From: RDXT01 sp033765305
GTDB taxonomy: Bacteria > Bacteroidota > Bacteroidia > J057
Assembly: GCA_033765305.1 (NCBI GenBank)
Contig: JANRID010000016.1
Coordinates: forward strand, 1-64,000
Direction of reading: 5' to 3'
Length of the DNA: 64,000 nucleotides
Shown here piece after piece: positions 47,438 through 55,207 of this stretch. A program made the translations under genes and the position numbers. Position 1 is the stretch's first letter; every line of letters starts with the position of its first letter. Below the pieces are notes generated by a model. That model was not told the origin of the DNA. It did no database searches and saw nothing but the letters and a program-made list of their open reading frames with translations.

Positions 47438-49525
47438 ATGATTGCTGCATTCGATACTTCTACGCTTCACCGGTTCGATCAGGCCACCCGGCATGAGTGG
47501 CTGGAAACCAATGGCATAGGCGGGTATGCCAGTTCGACGGTCATCGGCGCGAACACCCGCCGCTATCACGGGCTGCTGGTGGCGGCCACCCAGGCGCCGG
47601 TAGGGCGGGAGGTAGTGCTGGCCAAGCTGGACGAGGCCCTGCTCCTCCACGACACGCGCCTGGATCTGGGTTCCAATAAATATACCGGCGCGGTGTATCC
47701 CGACGGGTATATTTTTCTTCAGCGGATGGAGAAGGAGCTGTTTCCCACCTTCGTGTACCAGGCACAGGGGATCACCCTCCAGAAAACCATTGCAGCCGTG
47801 CACGGCGAAAATACGACGCTGATCCGCTACGAGGTGCTTGAAGCCCCGGGCCCCTTCGGGATGGAGCTGCTTCCGCTGATTGCCGGACGGGATTTTCATT
47901 CGCTGGGCCGGCGCAACAATCAGATTCAGCCTTTTGCCCGGTTTGACAACGGCCATTTCTATTATAAGCCCTACCCGCACCGGGCTGCGCTGCACCTGCA
48001 GATTGACGGTGCGCACTATGCCCAGCAGCCCGACTGGTATTACAACCTTGAGTACCAGGTAGAACTGTACCGGGGGCAGGATGCGCACGAGGATCTGTTT
48101 TCGCCGGGTAAATTTTATGTCACCTTGCATCCAGGCCAGGTGCTGACCCTGATCGCTTCGACCGAGCCGGTGTACGGGCGAAACGGCGACGCGCTGCTGG
48201 CACGCGAGCGGGTGCGCCGCGAAGCTCTGATGGTACAGGCGGCCGCGTCCGACGAAATCGAGCGCCAGCTGGTGCTGGCAGCCGACCAGTTTATTGTCCG
48301 GCGCGGCGAGTCGGGCAAATCGATTCTTGCCGGGTACCCCTGGTTTGCAGACTGGGGGCGGGATACCATGATCGCGCTGCCGGGCCTGTGTCTGGCCACC
48401 GGGCGTGAGCATGAGGCGCGCGGAATCCTGCAGCTCTTTGCGCAGAACACCGACCAAGGCATGCTGCCCAACCGCTTTCCCGATCAGGGCAGCACCCCGC
48501 TGTACAATACCATCGATGCGACCCTCTGGTTTTTCGTCGCGGCATGGAAGTATTACCATGCCACGGGCGATCTGGAGTTTATCCGCACGGAACTGCTGCC
48601 GGTGATGCGCGATATTCTGGAGTGGCATGACCGGGGCACCCGCTATAACATCCGCACGGACCACGACGGGCTGCTGACCGGCGGCGCCGAGGGGGTTCAG
48701 CTTACGTGGATGGACGCCAAGGTCGGCGACTGGGTGGTGACGCCCCGCCGGGGAAAGGCAGTGGAGGTGAATGCGCTGTGGTACAATGCATGGGAAATCA
48801 TGGGACATTTTGCCCGGCTTTGCGGCCTGGGCGGGGAGGCGGATACGGCCCTGGGACGCGCGGCGCATATCCGGGTGCAGTTTGGCCGTGAATTCTGGAA
48901 TGAGGCAGAAGGCTGCCTGTTCGACTATCTGGGCGAAGGCTATAAAGATCCTGCGGTCCGGCCCAATCAGATCTTTGCATTGAGCCTGCCCTTCCCGGTG
49001 CTGGATGCGGACAAAGCCCATCTGGTTCTGCACCGGGTGGAGCAGGACCTGCTGACCATCCGGGGTCTGCGAAGCTTGTCGCCCGATCATCCCAGCTTCA
49101 GCCGGAAGTATGGCGGAAGCCAGTATTACCGGGATGCGGCCTATCACCAGGGCACCGTATGGGGCTGGCTGATCGGACCGTATATCGATGCGCTGGTCCG
49201 GTACCGCGGAGAATGGGGCCGCCAGATCGGGCGGGAGCTGCTGCATGAGTTCAGCCATCATCTGGGCGAGGCGGGTATCGGATCGGTCTCCGAAATTTTC
49301 GACGGCGACGCGCCGTTCCATCCGCGCGGCTGCTATGCGCAGGCCTGGAGTGTAGGCGAGCTGCTGCGGGTGAATTTCGAGTATCAGCTTACCCGTCAGA
49401 CGCCGATCCGGCAGGCAGAGCAAGGCCGGAAGGCCGTGGTTTCGGCTGGGCATGGACGGCAGGCTCATCCTGCGCCTGCGATGACGCTTAAAGCGGTACC
49501 CAGCCGGGTTCCGCAGCCGCGCTGA
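47438..49525 (+). CDS. Glycogen debranching enzyme (amylo-alpha-1,6-glucosidase)
   Basis: The 695-residue product has an N-terminal GDE_N domain (EWLETNGIGGYASSTVIGANTRRYHGLLVA, about residues 15-45) and a C-terminal (alpha/alpha)6-barrel GDE_C domain (about 270-670) with the conserved WFADWGRDTMIALPG, NTIDATLWF, DGLLTGG, TWMDAKVGDWVVTPR and VNALWYNAW. It should hydrolyse alpha-1,6 branch stubs of glycogen, probably in the cytoplasm as no signal peptide is seen. The layout is the archaeal/bacterial short debranching type (about 650-700 residues), not the bifunctional eukaryotic form. The ATG at 47438 gives MIAAFDTSTLHRFD; the earlier frame start crosses the promoter box. Confidence 0.92.
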   Translation: MIAAFDTSTLHRFDQATRHEWLETNGIGGYASSTVIGANTRRYHGLLVAATQAPVGREVVLAKLDEALLLHDTRLDLGSNKYTGAVYPDGYIFLQRMEKELFPTFVYQAQGITLQKTIAAVHGENTTLIRYEVLEAPGPFGMELLPLIAGRDFHSLGRRNNQIQPFARFDNGHFYYKPYPHRAALHLQIDGAHYAQQPDWYYNLEYQVELYRGQDAHEDLFSPGKFYVTLHPGQVLTLIASTEPVYGRNGDALLARERVRREALMVQAAASDEIERQLVLAADQFIVRRGESGKSILAGYPWFADWGRDTMIALPGLCLATGREHEARGILQLFAQNTDQGMLPNRFPDQGSTPLYNTIDATLWFFVAAWKYYHATGDLEFIRTELLPVMRDILEWHDRGTRYNIRTDHDGLLTGGAEGVQLTWMDAKVGDWVVTPRRGKAVEVNALWYNAWEIMGHFARLCGLGGEADTALGRAAHIRVQFGREFWNEAEGCLFDYLGEGYKDPAVRPNQIFALSLPFPVLDADKAHLVLHRVEQDLLTIRGLRSLSPDHPSFSRKYGGSQYYRDAAYHQGTVWGWLIGPYIDALVRYRGEWGRQIGRELLHEFSHHLGEAGIGSVSEIFDGDAPFHPRGCYAQAWSVGELLRVNFEYQLTRQTPIRQAEQGRKAVVSAGHGRQAHPAPAMTLKAVPSRVPQPR

Positions 49526-49575
49526 GCAGAGCGCAGCACCGGGAAGGGTGCAGCGCAGGAAGCGTACTATAAGAT

Positions 49576-50295
49576 TCAGGGCTGGCGGCGAGCCTCTTCG
49601 AGCAGGGTCCGAAGCTGCGCGAGCGCAGCAGTATCGGCTGCCTGGCGGGCTATCACCTGCTGACGGGCACCCTGATTCTGCGTCATGGCAGCCTGATTGG
49701 CCTGAAGGGCCTGCTGCAGTTTATCGTGCTCTTTCTGCAGCGCCTGCAGTTCCGTGTCGAGTGCCAGCAGCTCGCGGGTGCGCGCATCCAGTTCGGCTTG
49801 TGCTGCTGCAATCCCGCGCTCCAGCGCCAGCAGGGTGGCGTCGCGGTCGATCCGCTTCAGCACAGCAGCAGCCTGCTGCATTTCTTTGGGGAAGCGGCTG
49901 GATTCCAGGAAGTTATCGTTTCCGGGAGACAAAAACAGGGTAAAGGTGGTGCGGCCGTCGCCCCGCTCATTGACGGAGGTGCGGGCGTAATAGTTCAGGG
50001 CATTGGCGGTAATCTCAGGAAAGATCACCGCCTCGTACACCAGCAGGCCTTTCCGGAGCGACTTGGCTTTGGTTTTGGTGTATGCCGCCATTTTCCGGGC
50101 CAGCGCTTCTTCGAGATCTTCCGGACTGTTCCGGGTCGTAAGGGAGAGCCCATTGGCGTACTCCCGGATTTTCTTGTCGAGGGGATAGGCTCCTTCGGCC
50201 GGCTCCTGGACCGGGCCAGTGGGATAGGCCGTCTGCACCTGAGCAGCGGCAGAGGCACAGAGCAGCAGCAAGAGACAGGCGTACAGCAGACGCAT
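49576..50295 (-). CDS. Secreted protein with C-terminal coiled coil
   Basis: The 239-residue product has a signal peptide (MRLLYACLLLLLCASAAAQ), a globular middle (about 40-140) with no recognised domain, and a long Ala/Gln/Leu-rich coiled coil (about 140-239, including AELDARTRELLALDTELQAL and LQKEHDKLQQALQAN). It is read leftward, 103 bp after the TolC gene of the export operon, and may be the last gene of that operon or transcribed alone. A periplasmic adaptor-like or cargo role is possible; function unknown. The ATG at 50295 places the signal peptide at the N-terminus. Confidence 0.7.
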   Translation of the reverse strand: MRLLYACLLLLLCASAAAQVQTAYPTGPVQEPAEGAYPLDKKIREYANGLSLTTRNSPEDLEEALARKMAAYTKTKAKSLRKGLLVYEAVIFPEITANALNYYARTSVNERGDGRTTFTLFLSPGNDNFLESSRFPKEMQQAAAVLKRIDRDATLLALERGIAAAQAELDARTRELLALDTELQALQKEHDKLQQALQANQAAMTQNQGARQQVIARQAADTAALAQLRTLLEEARRQP

Positions 50296-50398
50296 CCGGC
50301 GTTGATTAAGGGTAGCAGGATGAAAATACAAGAAAGGGATCAGCCATCCAACGCTGGAGCCGGAAACTTTCCAGCCTTTTCGCCGAATGCGCTGACTA

Positions 50399-51880
50399 TC
50401 AGGAGCCTGCAAGCCGGCCTGCGGCCCATTGGAGCCCGGCATCTGCCTTGAAGTATTTCATTTTCAGCTCAGCTTCTTTGAGCCGGGCTTCCAGAAGCTT
50501 CGATTCGCGCGCATTGATGAGAAAGATGGAGCTTTCACCTGCCTGGAACTTCATTTCCTCTGCCCGCAGCAGCGACTGATAGTTTTGGATGGCAGTCTGA
50601 AATAAGCCGATCCGCTCTTCGAGGTTGGCGAGTTCGCGGTCGTAGATCTGCATCTTGGCAAGGACTTCCTGCCGCTTCAGGTCCTGTTTCCAGGAAGTTT
50701 CCTGAATTTTGAGGCGGGTAAGCTCCAGGTTTCCGCGTTCTTCGCGCAGGAGCAGCGGAAAGGAAAGATTCACTCCCCATTTGAAGTTGTTCTGGAGGGA
50801 ATACAGCGCATCGAACTCTGAAAAAGCCAGGGGGTCGCTGAGGAGGTTGTAGTCTACAAACAGCTTGGGCTTGAGCTTATCGGCTTTGAAGCGGCGTTCT
50901 ACATCGAGGGTGCGGAGATCGTAGCCGAGCCGGAGGACGAGGGGGTGCTGTTCTGCCAGTTCGGTCCAGTTTCCGGGCTGAATGGCTGGCGCTTCCAGGG
51001 CGAGTGCTGCGAGATTGGAAGGGACGACGGTCGCCGCGAGTTCACGGGGGAGCCCTGTTTCGTCCCAGAGGAATACGGAGAGGTTCAGGGCAGCCTGCTG
51101 GAGCCCCAGTTCAGCTTCCTGAAGTTCGAGCATGCGGCTCTGGACCGTAAGGACGGCTTCGAGGGTATCCACCGCAGGCTCATCGCCATATTGGTAGCCC
51201 TGGCGGACGGCATTGAATCGGATCTGTGCCAGGTCGACTCCCTGGCGCAGGATGTCACGCCGGGCCCAGGCGAGGGACCATTCCCAATATGCGGCCAGGG
51301 CGTTGAAATAGAGGTCGTTCAGGAGAGTAATGCGGTCGGCTTCGGCGGCCTGGGCGAAGATACGGGCCTGCTGCACGGCGGCGCGCCGGGCATCGATCAC
51401 CAGCCCCTGGCCGAGGGGAACGGAGATACCGGCATAGACCAGGCCTGCATCGGGCACATTGTCCTCGGGATTGAGAAAGTCGCCGGAGGACTGTTCGTAT
51501 CCGGACTTGAACTCGATGCCGGGCCAGGTGGCGAGTTTTACGCCGCCATCGAGGTGGCGGTAGTAGGTAGATCCCTTGAAATCCTTCTGGTCGAGGGTTC
51601 CATAGATTTTAGGGTCGAAGCCCCCGCGTGCGAGGCGGAGACGGGCCTGGGCCTGTTCAGGGAGGAGGGCTGCCTGCCGTGCTACGGGATGCCAGGCAGA
51701 CACGAGCTCCAGGAACGCGAGCGGTTGCAGGGTATCCTGGGCTGGGAGCTTGAAGGGGGCGAGCACACACAGGGCTGTGCCAAGCAGGGCGGCTGCGCCG
51801 TACAGGAGGCTCCCCCCCCTGCCCCCCCTCTCCCGAGGGGGGGAGCCCGCCCCATGCCCCAATTCCATCATCCGCTTCAT
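50399..51880 (-). CDS. TolC-family outer membrane efflux protein
   Basis: The 493-residue product has the TolC repeat of long helices and short beta stretches (QARLRLARGGFDPKIYGTLD; PLGQGLVIDARRAAVQQARI; FSSLQ-like ends such as YSLQNNFKWGVNLSFPLLL), and an extended C-terminal coiled coil. The start MKRMMELGHGAG is fixed by a 4-bp ATGA overlap with the upstream HlyD gene. Between that start and the hydrophobic core (LLYGAAALLGTALCVLAPFK) lies SPPRERGGRGGS, encoded by a G-rich palindromic repeat, so the signal peptide has an unusually long basic, Gly-rich n-region. Export by Sec may still work. It completes a tripartite system with HlyD and the ABC protein. Confidence 0.9.
   Translation of the reverse strand: MKRMMELGHGAGSPPRERGGRGGSLLYGAAALLGTALCVLAPFKLPAQDTLQPLAFLELVSAWHPVARQAALLPEQAQARLRLARGGFDPKIYGTLDQKDFKGSTYYRHLDGGVKLATWPGIEFKSGYEQSSGDFLNPEDNVPDAGLVYAGISVPLGQGLVIDARRAAVQQARIFAQAAEADRITLLNDLYFNALAAYWEWSLAWARRDILRQGVDLAQIRFNAVRQGYQYGDEPAVDTLEAVLTVQSRMLELQEAELGLQQAALNLSVFLWDETGLPRELAATVVPSNLAALALEAPAIQPGNWTELAEQHPLVLRLGYDLRTLDVERRFKADKLKPKLFVDYNLLSDPLAFSEFDALYSLQNNFKWGVNLSFPLLLREERGNLELTRLKIQETSWKQDLKRQEVLAKMQIYDRELANLEERIGLFQTAIQNYQSLLRAEEMKFQAGESSIFLINARESKLLEARLKEAELKMKYFKADAGLQWAAGRLAGS
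51809..51846. repeat. G-rich palindromic repeat, copy B, inside the TolC gene
   Basis: Read on the minus strand the layout is GCTCCCCCC-CTCGGGAGA-G7-CA-G8-AGC, the same C-run plus two G-runs design as at 37536-37571. The 38 bp fall in frame within residues 12-24 of the TolC protein. Confidence 0.7.
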
Positions 51881-53235
51881 TTTTTTCCGCCCTCCTTCGA
51901 TGCCGTATCCGTTGACGGGGTATAAAAGTCCGGCGGGAATCCATTGAGCTGCCGCCACAGTTCATACCAGAGCGACACATTGCTGAGCAGTGCGAATCCA
52001 TTCGCCCCCGAGCCGATCCGCAGCGCCGCAGGCCACGGCTCATCCAGCGGATCCGGCTCCACCAGCACCCGGTAGCTGCCGTTTTCGCTCAGATTCGCCT
52101 CGATCGCATAGACCTTGCCGCCGAAGGTGCCGAACGAAGCCCCGGGCCAGCCCGAGAACACAATCGCCGGCCAGCCGTCGAACTCCAGGCGCACCGGCGC
52201 CCCCTTGTACAGCAGCGGCAGATCCACCGGGCGCACGAAAATCTCCGCCGCAATCTGGTAGTGAAGCGGCAGGATGCTTACAATGGCTTCGCCTTCCTTC
52301 ACCGTCTCCCCGATCCCCGGCTTCAGCGCCTTGTTGACCAGGCCATCCTGCGGCGCGGTGATGTAGCGGAACTGCACCCGGCGCTCGTAGTTTGTGCGCT
52401 GATTCTCCATCTTCGCCACCTGCGCCTCCGTGTCGAACTGATCCGAGAGCGCGCTTTGGCGGTCGGATTCCGACTTGGCGATTTTCTCAGCATATTCATT
52501 CCGCACATTGCTCAGCTCCAGGCGGGCATTGAGCAGCTCATTGCGGGAGAGTTCCAGCTTATTGACCTGGCCGATATACTTCGCCATCGCCTCCTGCTGC
52601 TTATTGCGCTTATCCTCCCATTCCGTGCGCGACTTGATCCCGGCCGTAAGGAGCGTATCCCAGCGGCGGAACTGCGTCTCGGCGATCTGCATTGCAATCT
52701 GCTGCGCGATCAGCTCCGTGCTGTCGATATTGACCTTGTTTTTCGCCTGTGCCAGCTTAGCCTCTGCCTGGCGGATCTTCAGCTCCTGCGCAGCGCGCAG
52801 CGCAGTCATCTGATCTGAGAGCGCATCGGCCTTGAGGCCGTACGAACGGATGGCGCCCTGCTTGGAGACGATCTGCTCGCCGGTCCGGTCCACCAGCAGC
52901 GGATCGAAGTAATCATCCTTGATTTCGGAGAGGAATACAATGGTATCGCCTTTGCGGACCGTATCCCCCTCATTGACATACCAGGTCTCGATCCGGCCGG
53001 CGATGGTGCTGTGGATGGTTTGGGGGCGCTGATCCGGCTGGAGGGTAGTCAGCTTGCCCTTGCCCTGGATATTCTGGGTCCAGGGAAGAAAAAGGGCCAG
53101 CACCATCACCGAGAGAATCCCCGTCAGCCAGCGGGACACATTGCGGGCCATGCGCGGCTCATACACCTCGCAGAAAGCTTCGCAGTCCGCCGGTACGATA
53201 TGTTCAGGTACCTTGTGATCCGAAATATTCAGCAT
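51877..53235 (-). CDS. HlyD-family periplasmic adaptor (membrane fusion protein)
   Basis: The 452-residue product has one transmembrane helix near the N-terminus (LTGILSVMVLALFLPW, about 37-52), a biotinyl-lipoyl-like module (GRIETWYVNEGDTVRKGDTI), a long alpha-helical hairpin (about 140-290) and a beta-barrel region. It bridges an inner-membrane ABC exporter and TolC. It follows the ABC gene by 44 bp and overlaps the TolC gene by 4 bp, so all three are in one operon. Confidence 0.93.
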   Translation of the reverse strand: MLNISDHKVPEHIVPADCEAFCEVYEPRMARNVSRWLTGILSVMVLALFLPWTQNIQGKGKLTTLQPDQRPQTIHSTIAGRIETWYVNEGDTVRKGDTIVFLSEIKDDYFDPLLVDRTGEQIVSKQGAIRSYGLKADALSDQMTALRAAQELKIRQAEAKLAQAKNKVNIDSTELIAQQIAMQIAETQFRRWDTLLTAGIKSRTEWEDKRNKQQEAMAKYIGQVNKLELSRNELLNARLELSNVRNEYAEKIAKSESDRQSALSDQFDTEAQVAKMENQRTNYERRVQFRYITAPQDGLVNKALKPGIGETVKEGEAIVSILPLHYQIAAEIFVRPVDLPLLYKGAPVRLEFDGWPAIVFSGWPGASFGTFGGKVYAIEANLSENGSYRVLVEPDPLDEPWPAALRIGSGANGFALLSNVSLWYELWRQLNGFPPDFYTPSTDTASKEGGKK

Positions 53236-53279
53236 AGGTTGTTCAATTCAAGCGTGGATGGCCATAGGCAGAAATAGCG

Positions 53280-55025
53280 TCAGGCAGAAATATGTCCGGA
53301 GAACAGGCGGCTGGCATACGAGCGGCTGCGGATTTCATCGAAGCTGCCCTGATCCACCACAGATCCATGCGCCATCACATAGACCTCATCGCAGCGGGAG
53401 GCCAGGTAGGGATCATTGCTGACGGCGATAATGGTCCAGCGGCGTTCGGAAACCAGGAAATCGATCACCTGCTTGCGGTCATCGGGCTGGAGGGAGCCGA
53501 GCAGGTCGTCCATCACCAGCAGGCGCGGCTTTTTGGCGATGCACTTCGCCAGGATAAACTTGCGGACAATGCTCTCAGGCCATTGCGGGCCTTCGGGCGC
53601 CACGTAGGTGTCAAGCCCTTTCGGCAGGGTTTGCACAAACTCCGTAAGGCCCAGGCTGTCGAGCGCCCAGAGCACATCCTCCAGCTTGATTTCCGGGCGT
53701 GCCATCGTCAGGTTTTCGAGCAGTGTGCCCCGGAAGAGCACCTTCTGCGAGAGAAAATCGCCGATATAGCCGCGCAGGCTGGCCGGATCGTAGTTGCCGT
53801 AGGGAATATGATTGTAGGCCAGCGTGCCGGTGAAGTTCTCGTAGAGGCCGGACAAGAGATTGAGCACCAGGGTTTTGCCCGACGCATTCTCGCCTACGAT
53901 GCAGATCCGGGAGCCGGCGGGCGCCTCCAGCGATAGATCGCTGAGCGAAGGGTTCGGATCGCCGGGGTAGGTATAGCTCAGGTGCTGCATCCGCACGGCC
54001 ATCGGCTCCCCGCGGTCCACCTCGCGGAAGGACATGCCGTCGGTGCGGTCCACCGGCAGGTCCGTGACCTTGCCGAGCTTCTCCAGCGACGTCAGCACAT
54101 CGTACACCGTATCGGCGCTGAGGACCAGTTTTTCTACTGAATTGATAATCAGGATGATGATGATCTCGGACGCGACAAACTGGCCCAGGTTGATTTCCCG
54201 CTCGATGAGGAGGATACTGCCCAGGATGAGCAGGCCGGCCGTGATGATCGTCTTGAACCCGACAATCACCCCGTACTGAAAAATCAGGACGCGGAAGTGC
54301 TGCTTGCGGGCGCCGATATACCGGGCGGCGAGCTGGTCTGTTTTCTTGATCGGCAGATACGAATCGCCGCCCAGCTTGAAGGTTTTGAGCGTACGGGCCA
54401 GCTCTTCGAGCCAGAAGACCACCGAATACTTCAGATCCGACTCCTGCATGCTGGTTTTAAGGCCCATCGGCCCCGTGATGCGGATAATCACGACCAGCAG
54501 CGCCAGCAGGAAAAAGCCGAAGAAAACGAAGAACGGGTGGTAAAACGAAAGCAGGATCAAGCCGAAGAGAATCTGCAGCAGCGCAGTGGAAAAGTCGATC
54601 AGAATCTTCGGAATGCCCTTCTGGAGGTTGACCGTATCGAAAAAGCGGTTGATCAGTTCGGGGGGGTAATAGGAGAAGAGCGCTTCCAGCCGCAGCCGGG
54701 GAATGCGGTAGGCAAACTCGAATGCGGAGCGGGCGAAGATCTTCTGCTGCAGCATCTCCGTAATGGAAAGCTGCATGATCTGCATAATGCCCAGCAGCGC
54801 CGTGCCCACCGTCACCCCGATGATCAGCAGAATCCAGGAGGTAGAGATGGTATTGGCCAAGGTAAAGCCCAGGATAGCCTGAATGCCCAGCGGCAGGGAC
54901 AGGTTGAGCAGGCCGTTGATAATCGCGTACAGATAGATATTGGCGATTGCCCGGCGCTCGGTGGCCAGCAGTCCGAAGAGCCGGCGCAAGGAACGTCTGG
55001 GTGGGATAGCTTGTTCAACTCCCAT
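53280..55025 (-). CDS. ABC exporter with degenerate ATPase motifs (partner of HlyD/TolC)
   Basis: The 581-residue product has a six-helix membrane domain (about 1-320) and an ATPase domain (about 345-581), as in type I secretion ABC proteins without a peptidase domain. The A-loop Tyr (LSYTYP) and Walker A (GENASGKT, about 378-385) are intact. The signature LSGGQ is replaced by WPESI (about 480-486), the catalytic Glu after Walker B is Asp (LLVMDD) and the switch His is Asn (VSNDPYLAS). From memory a Bacteroidota subfamily has a similarly altered signature, so this is probably a lineage trait and not decay: the frame is intact and the gene heads an operon with HlyD and TolC. Substrate unknown. 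Confidence 0.88.
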   Translation of the reverse strand: MGVEQAIPPRRSLRRLFGLLATERRAIANIYLYAIINGLLNLSLPLGIQAILGFTLANTISTSWILLIIGVTVGTALLGIMQIMQLSITEMLQQKIFARSAFEFAYRIPRLRLEALFSYYPPELINRFFDTVNLQKGIPKILIDFSTALLQILFGLILLSFYHPFFVFFGFFLLALLVVIIRITGPMGLKTSMQESDLKYSVVFWLEELARTLKTFKLGGDSYLPIKKTDQLAARYIGARKQHFRVLIFQYGVIVGFKTIITAGLLILGSILLIEREINLGQFVASEIIIILIINSVEKLVLSADTVYDVLTSLEKLGKVTDLPVDRTDGMSFREVDRGEPMAVRMQHLSYTYPGDPNPSLSDLSLEAPAGSRICIVGENASGKTLVLNLLSGLYENFTGTLAYNHIPYGNYDPASLRGYIGDFLSQKVLFRGTLLENLTMARPEIKLEDVLWALDSLGLTEFVQTLPKGLDTYVAPEGPQWPESIVRKFILAKCIAKKPRLLVMDDLLGSLQPDDRKQVIDFLVSERRWTIIAVSNDPYLASRCDEVYVMAHGSVVDQGSFDEIRSRSYASRLFSGHISA

Positions 55026-55165
55026 TAGCTAGTATATATAACTGGATTGAAAGTTTTGCTATTATACTGGTAAATTTCCGGATGGTTACACCCCCATCGC
55101 AGAAAATACTCCGTGCGGAGCCAGATTTGGCGCCAAGCACATTTCTGAATTTGTTCCGGCATCAG

Positions 55166-55173
55166 TAAGTTTG
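55166..55173 (+). promoter_or_regulatory. -7 box (TAAGTTTG) for the subtilase gene
   Basis: A perfect TAnnTTTG lies 34 bases before the ATG at 55208. A TTTCTG about 18 bases upstream is the only -33 candidate. Confidence 0.5.
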
Positions 55174-55194
55174 ATTGCTGCGTTAGAGAGACAA

Positions 55195-55202
55195 CAAAGA
55201 TA
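55195..55202 (-). promoter_or_regulatory. -7 box (TATCTTTG) for the export operon
   Basis: On the minus strand this is a perfect TAnnTTTG, pointing toward the ABC gene (start 55025), with a leader of about 165 bases. It overlaps the leader of the divergent subtilase gene. No -33 element is seen. Confidence 0.45.
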
Positions 55203-55207
55203 GCCAT

